Assembly (NCBI RefSeq): GCF_019929345.1
Contig: NZ_JAHZPJ010000007.1
Coordinates: 1-64,000, forward strand
Direction: 5' to 3'
Length of the DNA: 64,000 nucleotides
DNA from: Streptococcus oralis
Lineage (GTDB): Bacteria; Bacillota; Bacilli; Lactobacillales; Streptococcaceae
The position numbers and the translations under genes were made by a program. Shown piece by piece: positions 59,067-64,000 of this stretch. The notes under the pieces were generated by a model, which was given only the letters and a program-made list of their open reading frames with translations, did not search any database and was not told the origin of the DNA. Numbering within the stretch: position 1 is the first letter of the stretch; every line of letters begins with the position of its first letter.

Positions 59067-59101
59067 AAAGTGTGTCACTTTGGCAAAAAAAGTGTGTCAC
59101 T
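59067..59101 (+). promoter_or_regulatory. Two direct repeats before the relaxase gene
   Basis: AAAGTGTGTCACT occurs at 59067-59079 and 59089-59101, 22 bp apart; each is a near palindrome AAAGTG-TGT-CACTTT. They are close to both oriT and the relaxase ribosome site. They suit binding by the N-terminal HTH of the relaxase, for oriT recruitment or autorepression. Confidence 0.65.
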
Positions 59102-59126
59102 CATAAAAAAGGAGGTGTCCCCATGA

Positions 59127-60359
59127 ATGGATAAAATCAGCCCATTCAATCTTAAGAAATTTCGTCAAGAAACAGGCATGAGCCAAAAACAATTTGCAGA
59201 AGCGGTTGACCTACCCACTAGAACCTATCGCTCCTACGAAGCTGGCGAAAGAGGATTGAGCATTGAAAAGTTCCGTGACCTAAAAGCCAAACTAGGCTTT
59301 CATAGAGAGCATGAAAAACAAAGTTTGCGTGCTCGGATTGACTACTTGCGAATCTCTTTTCCTGCTCTACGTGACTTAGAGTCTTTCTGTGAAAACTTTC
59401 TCTTCTGTCATCTGAGCGAATTTAGCGCTCAAGAAACACGGCTCATGAACTACACCCATCTTTGGCAACGAGGTAATATTTGGATTTTTGATTTCTTTGA
59501 TAAAGCAGAAACCAAAGACTACCAATCCTGTCTTCAACTATCAGGACAAGGGTGCCGTGAGTTGGAAGTACTCCTAGAATACAGGGGAATCACTTGGCAG
59601 GCCTTCCTTCAGAATCTCTTCTATGCTTATGAAGATTGCCGAATTAAGAGGTTAGATATTGCTCTGGATGAGCTCTACAAAGGATTTGGAAAAGAAGATC
59701 AGCAGATTCATATCCCTAAGTTAATTGAGAAGCTCTACGCTAAGGAAATAGTTCTTAATACCTTTCGGAAGTGGAATGTAACAGGGGGTGGCTCATTTAT
59801 TGATAATGAGGATATGGAAGCCAATCACGGTTTATCTCTCTACTTTGGCTCAAGGCAAAGCCAACTCTACTTTAACTTTTACGAGAAACGCTATGAACTA
59901 GCCCGTCAAGAAAATATCTCCTTGGAAGAATCCTTGGAGATTTTTGGTATTTGGAATCGCTACGAACTTCGCTTTTCAGACCAGAAAGCACACGGAGCTA
60001 TCGAGGAATACATCAACGGTGTAGACCTTGGGGAAATCGCTCGTGGAGTTATCAATCATGAAATGCAAGTCTATGATGGAATCAATCAATTTGGAGCTTA
60101 TAAGCCTGACCAGAAATGGCAACAACTTTTTGGTGGGGTAGAACCCTTGAAACTCTCAACCAGTCCTCAACCCTACTCTATTGAACGAACCATTCGCTGG
60201 CTGACCTATCAAGTAGCAAACTCTCTTGCTTTAGTTTCAGAAGCTGATCGTATCATGCAGACCGAATACATGAAGATGATACAAAATAGCGGGGAAATTA
60301 CAGATCGTGGGAAGGCAATGTTAAAACTACTCAAAGCTAGTAAACATTATGAACATTAG
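59127..60359 (+). CDS. MobT-family relaxase (Tn916 Orf20-like) with HTH domain
   Basis: The 410-residue protein has an XRE HTH (about 8-55, MSQKQFAEAVDLPTRTYRSY) and a Rep_trans rolling-circle initiator domain (PF02486 type: RARIDYLRISF, CRIKRLDIALDELY, YFNFYEKRYE). It nicks oriT and pilots the strand during transfer. GGAGG (59111-59115) is 11 bases from this ATG. A second ATG at 59123 overlaps out of frame and stops after three codons, which may lower translation. Confidence 0.9.
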   Translation: MDKISPFNLKKFRQETGMSQKQFAEAVDLPTRTYRSYEAGERGLSIEKFRDLKAKLGFHREHEKQSLRARIDYLRISFPALRDLESFCENFLFCHLSEFSAQETRLMNYTHLWQRGNIWIFDFFDKAETKDYQSCLQLSGQGCRELEVLLEYRGITWQAFLQNLFYAYEDCRIKRLDIALDELYKGFGKEDQQIHIPKLIEKLYAKEIVLNTFRKWNVTGGGSFIDNEDMEANHGLSLYFGSRQSQLYFNFYEKRYELARQENISLEESLEIFGIWNRYELRFSDQKAHGAIEEYINGVDLGEIARGVINHEMQVYDGINQFGAYKPDQKWQQLFGGVEPLKLSTSPQPYSIERTIRWLTYQVANSLALVSEADRIMQTEYMKMIQNSGEITDRGKAMLKLLKASKHYEH

Positions 60360-60374
60360 AAAGGAAAACAACCA

Positions 60375-60608
60375 ATGGAATACAAAGTTGAGATTAATTC
60401 ACTAGAAAACTTTAAAGCTTGGTCAGGCGGATTAACAACTCTAAACACTGTTCGTGAACGTGGAGGATTGGATACCCTCACCATTATTTGTGAGGATATC
60501 TTCTGTGGGGATACCCCAACGGAAACTCAAATCAATGATTGGCTCTGGTTTGATTCTGATTTTATCTTCCAAGCACTTGGCTATGATGTTCTTCTAGAGG
60601 CTTCTTAA
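60375..60608 (+). CDS. Small ICE protein (Orf19-like)
   Basis: This 77-residue acidic protein (MEYKVEINSLENFKAWSGGL) resembles the short proteins downstream of the relaxase in Tn916-type elements. AGAAAGGA precedes the ATG. Function not known. Confidence 0.75.
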   Translation: MEYKVEINSLENFKAWSGGLTTLNTVRERGGLDTLTIICEDIFCGDTPTETQINDWLWFDSDFIFQALGYDVLLEAS

Positions 60609-60609
60609 A

Positions 60610-61167
60610 TTGCTTAAGAAAATCTATCAAGCAGACTTCTTTCTCTTACCTGACAAAGAGTTTTGGCATTTCTACATTCTTTTAAGAAAGGGAAAGGAAT
60701 TCTACTATGAATGTGCTGGAAGATGCACCGAAAAAGAACCAAATTCTAAAGGCCTCTATAGCTACGAACATGCTTGTTTCACGTTAGAAGGACAAGTTCT
60801 TTCCCTCAATCAAAAGATGCGTCCCTCACTTATTGCTTACATCCAACAAACCATCAAGCAAAATCAAGAACAATTTAGAAAGGAAATCGAAATGGCAACA
60901 AAAATAACCTTCACCCGACAAGTAGAACAAGTCGCTAATGAATTAGGTGAATCTCTCAAAAAGAAAGATTATAAAGATTCATGGACAAAAGCAGGTGAAT
61001 TAAATAGCTTGCTGAAAAAAGAAGAAGCAAAGACTTTAGCTCCCCAATTACTGGAACAACTCCAATACGAGCTAAAAGGCTATTACTTTATCAATTCAGA
61101 AATGGAAAAACTTAATAAACGATTCTATGCAAAAGGAACCAAACTTATTGAGTTAGCCCAAGTGTAA
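60610..61167 (+). CDS. ICE protein of unknown function, TTG start
   Basis: The frame of 185 residues opens with TTG one base after the previous stop; AGAGG lies ten bases upstream. The first half (YQADFFLLPDKEFWHFYILL) is a small globular domain, the second half is helical (MATKITFTRQVEQVANELGE). An internal ATG at 60892 has its own AAAGGAA, so the helical half may also be made alone. Confidence 0.75.
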   Translation: MLKKIYQADFFLLPDKEFWHFYILLRKGKEFYYECAGRCTEKEPNSKGLYSYEHACFTLEGQVLSLNQKMRPSLIAYIQQTIKQNQEQFRKEIEMATKITFTRQVEQVANELGESLKKKDYKDSWTKAGELNSLLKKEEAKTLAPQLLEQLQYELKGYYFINSEMEKLNKRFYAKGTKLIELAQV

Positions 61168-61178
61168 CAGGAGGAACT

Positions 61179-62174
61179 ATGGACAATTTAAAATCCTATC
61201 TCTTAAAAGTGAAGCAATTTCTAGAACAATTTAAAAAATTTGAACAGAAAAAGAAACCTCCAAAACTTAAAATCCTTACCAAAAAACAAGTTAATCTTGC
61301 CGTAGTTGGCGGGATCTGTTTCCTTCTCCTAATCGGGCTCATGGGCTCCATTCGAGCTATCACTCTGTCAAATCAGGTTTCAAGTCTAAAAACAAGCATT
61401 GAAAACTTTGAAAAGGAAAAATCAGACACTTCTTCAACTACTAGGCAATATGACTACCGTCTACAATACTATCTAAACGATTTTGTTTATGCTTACTTTA
61501 CCCTCTCACAAGAAAATAATAAGCAAACCGAACAAATTAATCATCTAAATTCCTTTTATGGTGCCCTTCCTGACACCAAGTCACAAGGGCAAGTCCGAAA
61601 CCCTAGCGAGGTGATTTATTCGCAACTCGTCACTGTAACAGATAAAGTGGCAACCTACCGTGTCAAATACAAGGAATGGATCAAAAAGGACAACAACACC
61701 GAGAAAAAGGAAATCACAACAGGATTTAATATTCCTTTTGAGGAAGTTAATGGTAAATATCGTATCGCTGGTCTACCTTGGTTTTCAAGTCTTGACTCCT
61801 CACAAGCAACTCCATCTTCAAAAGACGAGCAATTGACCCTGTCAGCAACCGATCGTCTATCTGAGGATGAACATAAGAAAGTAGACAAGTTTTTAACTAT
61901 CTTTTTCACCAACTACACTACAAATCAAGACAATCTGAATTTGATTGCTAAAGGTGTTTCTGTAGTCGCAAATACTACCTTTAAAAGTATTGACTACACC
62001 TATCTAAAAGAAGATGGGGAAAAACTTATCGCAACTGTTCAAGTTACTTTTGAAGTAGGGGCTTCGACTCATTCAGAGAATTTCACTCTCACGCTAACTC
62101 AAAATAACGGAACTTACTTTGTAGATGAGTTAGCACACACCATTCCTCTTAACTACGCAAAACAAGAAAAATAA
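61179..62174 (+). CDS. TcpC-like conjugation protein (Tn916 Orf13-like)
   Basis: The 331-residue protein has a basic cytoplasmic N-terminus, one membrane segment (about 39-62) and an extracytoplasmic NTF2-like region with a VirB8-like role. It ends KQEK. AGGAGG lies upstream. It would be a structural part of the type IV mating channel. Confidence 0.87.
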   Translation: MDNLKSYLLKVKQFLEQFKKFEQKKKPPKLKILTKKQVNLAVVGGICFLLLIGLMGSIRAITLSNQVSSLKTSIENFEKEKSDTSSTTRQYDYRLQYYLNDFVYAYFTLSQENNKQTEQINHLNSFYGALPDTKSQGQVRNPSEVIYSQLVTVTDKVATYRVKYKEWIKKDNNTEKKEITTGFNIPFEEVNGKYRIAGLPWFSSLDSSQATPSSKDEQLTLSATDRLSEDEHKKVDKFLTIFFTNYTTNQDNLNLIAKGVSVVANTTFKSIDYTYLKEDGEKLIATVQVTFEVGASTHSENFTLTLTQNNGTYFVDELAHTIPLNYAKQEK

Positions 62175-62185
62175 AGGAGAACAAT

Positions 62186-62410
62186 ATGAACACAGAAAAT
62201 CTACGAGCCTTCCTACAAGGAGACGCTGTTTGGGTACTAGGAGCAATTGCCGTCCTACTTGCAGTTAAAGCTTGGCGCAACAGCTCCTGGATCCAACTAT
62301 TTTCAGTAGTTTGTTTTTATGCTGTCATTGTCTCACTCACAAAAGGACAAGACATTCTAAAAGCATTTGGCTGGTTCCTTCGTCTCTTTGGGATTGAAAC
62401 AGGACTCTAA
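62186..62410 (+). CDS. Small membrane protein of the conjugation module
   Basis: The 74-residue protein has two hydrophobic segments (about 14-27 and 33-50). AAAGGAG precedes the ATG. The position before a TcpE-like gene is typical of ICE mating-channel components. It ends two bases before the next ATG. Confidence 0.78.
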   Translation: MNTENLRAFLQGDAVWVLGAIAVLLAVKAWRNSSWIQLFSVVCFYAVIVSLTKGQDILKAFGWFLRLFGIETGL

Positions 62411-62412
62411 CT

Positions 62413-62823
62413 ATGAAAGATGAAAAACTGTATGATTACGCCAAGGGGCTTAACGCCCCTTATTGGATTCAAGAGATAAAAACTAAAAAAGGCACTCGCA
62501 TTTGGTACTTTGCTACACCCGTGCAACTGTCTTTTTTTATAGTCTTTATCTTCATCTTTGTAACCATGCTCTTAGCTGGTGGTTTTATTCTTGTACCTCT
62601 AGCTAAAGCCACTCACTCGATTTCGTTAATTCTCTACTGGTTTATCCCTTATAAGCTAGCAAAATTTTATACAGAATACGAACCACATGGAAAGAAAATG
62701 CATCTCTTTTTAGCAGATTATCTAATCTACTGTTGGGATTTTAAACTCAATAAAAAAGCAATCTACCATGAAGATCGTATTGAACCAGTTGAAGAAATTG
62801 TATTCGAAAAAACAAACCTCTAG
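62413..62823 (+). CDS. TcpE-like membrane protein (Tn916 Orf17-like)
   Basis: The 136-residue protein has two adjacent membrane segments (about 35-56 and 62-80) between charged ends and a conserved-looking RIWYFATPVQLSFF stretch. TcpE family proteins belong to the mating channel and lie just upstream of the VirB4 ATPase, as here. Confidence 0.82.
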   Translation: MKDEKLYDYAKGLNAPYWIQEIKTKKGTRIWYFATPVQLSFFIVFIFIFVTMLLAGGFILVPLAKATHSISLILYWFIPYKLAKFYTEYEPHGKKMHLFLADYLIYCWDFKLNKKAIYHEDRIEPVEEIVFEKTNL

Positions 62824-62835
62824 AAAGGAGGACCT

Positions 62836-64000
62836 ATGTCTCTAACACTAACTTATCCCATCCTACAAACTCATGACAATCTTGTCTTGAAACGGGATCG
62901 GTCAGTAATGGCCTACTACCGTATTCCAAATACCCCAATCACCATCACAGATGACGAACGAAAAAATAAGCACAAATTAACCGTCGCTCAAATGATGAAG
63001 AAACTTCAAAAAAATCAATATTTTGAGGTTTCCCTCATTCCTAAGGACTATCTTTTAGAGGAAAAATTAAAGGACTTCTCAGAAGCGCTAGCGGATGATA
63101 GTAGAGAGCTTGGTGAAGAACTCCTCCTCTACACCGTTGACCATTTAACAAATGAAATGGAAATCCCTTATCAATTTGATTGGGTGATTGGAGTTAACCT
63201 AAGAAAACAAAATCATGGGCAAACAATCAAAGAATTAGCCCTTGAAAGCCTAACTGATTTTTCCGAAAAAATCGCTCAGGGATTTGGCTACGAATATGAA
63301 CTCGCCAAAAACTGGTATGAGGACTACCGTGCAGATGAGTTTACCATTTACCAAGCCCTCGCTCCCTTACGAGCAAAAGCCTTATCGGATGAGGAATTGT
63401 TCTACTACCAACGGATGCAATATCTCCGCTATATTCCCCACTACAAAAAGGAAGTCCTCGCCAATCGTTCCCAATTTAACATCACGGATACTCTAATCAA
63501 AGTCACCAAGGGTGGCTTTTTAAAACTAGAAAGTCCTTATGGTTCTTCTTTTGTAACCATTCTTCCTGTTGGAAAATTTCCCATTCAGTTTAACAGCTTT
63601 CATCTAGGAGAATTTGTCCAACGGCTTAACTTCCCAGTTGAATTGCGTATTAAGGCAGAATTTATTGATAACAATAAAATTAAAGGGAAAATGGGACGGT
63701 CCAATACCCGCTATCGCAATATTATGGAAGAGGCAGAAAATACTGATACTGTCCAACAAGATGAAATCATCATGGGGTCACTTTCTCTGAAAGACTTAAT
63801 GAAGAAGGTAGGAAATAAGGAAAATATCATCGAATACGGAGCTTATCTTATTGTCTCTGCTTCCAGCATTGGACAACTACGCCAACGTAGACAAGTAGTT
63901 CTCAATTACTTTGATGATATGGGCGTTGAAATCAGCGAAGCTAGCCAAGATGCACCCTATCTTTTTCAAGCTCTCCTCTATGGTCAGCATCTTCAAAAGA
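62836..64000 (+). CDS. VirB4-like conjugation ATPase, 5' part (Tn916 Orf16-like)
   Basis: AAAGGAGG precedes ATG 62836 (MSLTLTYPILQTHDNLVLKR). The frame is open for 388 codons to the window edge. The N-terminal half of TcpF/Orf16-type ATPases is visible; Walker motifs would be further right. It powers assembly of the mating channel. It is cut by the window and not broken. Confidence 0.88.
   Translation, partial: MSLTLTYPILQTHDNLVLKRDRSVMAYYRIPNTPITITDDERKNKHKLTVAQMMKKLQKNQYFEVSLIPKDYLLEEKLKDFSEALADDSRELGEELLLYTVDHLTNEMEIPYQFDWVIGVNLRKQNHGQTIKELALESLTDFSEKIAQGFGYEYELAKNWYEDYRADEFTIYQALAPLRAKALSDEELFYYQRMQYLRYIPHYKKEVLANRSQFNITDTLIKVTKGGFLKLESPYGSSFVTILPVGKFPIQFNSFHLGEFVQRLNFPVELRIKAEFIDNNKIKGKMGRSNTRYRNIMEEAENTDTVQQDEIIMGSLSLKDLMKKVGNKENIIEYGAYLIVSASSIGQLRQRRQVVLNYFDDMGVEISEASQDAPYLFQALLYGQHLQK

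Overview
The window reads as a chromosome segment of a mitis-group Streptococcus (S. mitis, S. oralis or a close relative of S. pneumoniae). It is AT-rich. Its backbone order (dapH, pbp1b, tyrS, rlmA, the mal cluster, aspS, hisS, ilvD, rpmF-rpmG) is the one I recall from pneumococcus, and it carries a pneumococcal RUP repeat. A complete type II-A CRISPR-Cas system at the left end is unlike typical pneumococcus and points to a commensal relative. Species assignment is inference.

Layout. 1-7,060: tracrRNA (minus strand), then cas9-cas1-cas2-csn2 and an array of 8 repeats and 7 spacers. 7,060-16,060: housekeeping genes (rhomboid protease, 5-formyl-THF cyclo-ligase, two acetyl-branch lysine/DAP genes, an EamA transporter, pbp1b, tyrS, rlmA). 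16,080-19,870: a minus-strand cassette of two paralogous lipoproteins, a GxSxG lipase-fold protein with a helical C-terminus and two small helical proteins. Its content and order resemble the staphylococcal type VII secreted lipase toxin/immunity locus (TslA/TilA/TlaA/TlaB), and the remains of a second lipase gene lie between the lipoprotein genes. 19,980-29,850: the maltodextrin regulon, with malQ-malP diverging from malX-malC-malD-malA-malR across an operator-rich spacer. 29,850-36,700: yitT, aspS and a seven- or eight-gene membrane/ABC/PspC/CPBP operon headed by a small XRE regulator with a palindromic operator. 36,700-44,680: hisS, an MFS transporter, an Rgg regulator, a DUF59 protein, a RUP element, ilvD, an SPFH protein with a ribbon-helix-helix partner, and rpmF-rpmG.

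From just after rpmG to the right edge the content is accessory. There is a lipoprotein, an IS3-family remnant, a HaeIII-like restriction-modification set whose endonuclease gene is split in two frames, an ImmA-HdiR-UmuC SOS-like cassette with two helper genes, and an XRE-AAA ATPase-HNH operon resembling Septu defence. Next come the conjugation genes of a Tn916/ICESt3-superfamily integrative conjugative element: DUF961 proteins, the FtsK-like coupling ATPase, an oriT, a MobT relaxase, TcpC-like and membrane components, and a VirB4-like ATPase cut by the window end. I infer an ICE with a defence and DNA-damage left arm, probably inserted at rpmG. Its integrase and right end lie outside the window.

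The locus of greatest interest is the putative type VII lipase toxin cassette, followed by the AAA-HNH pair and the split restriction enzyme.
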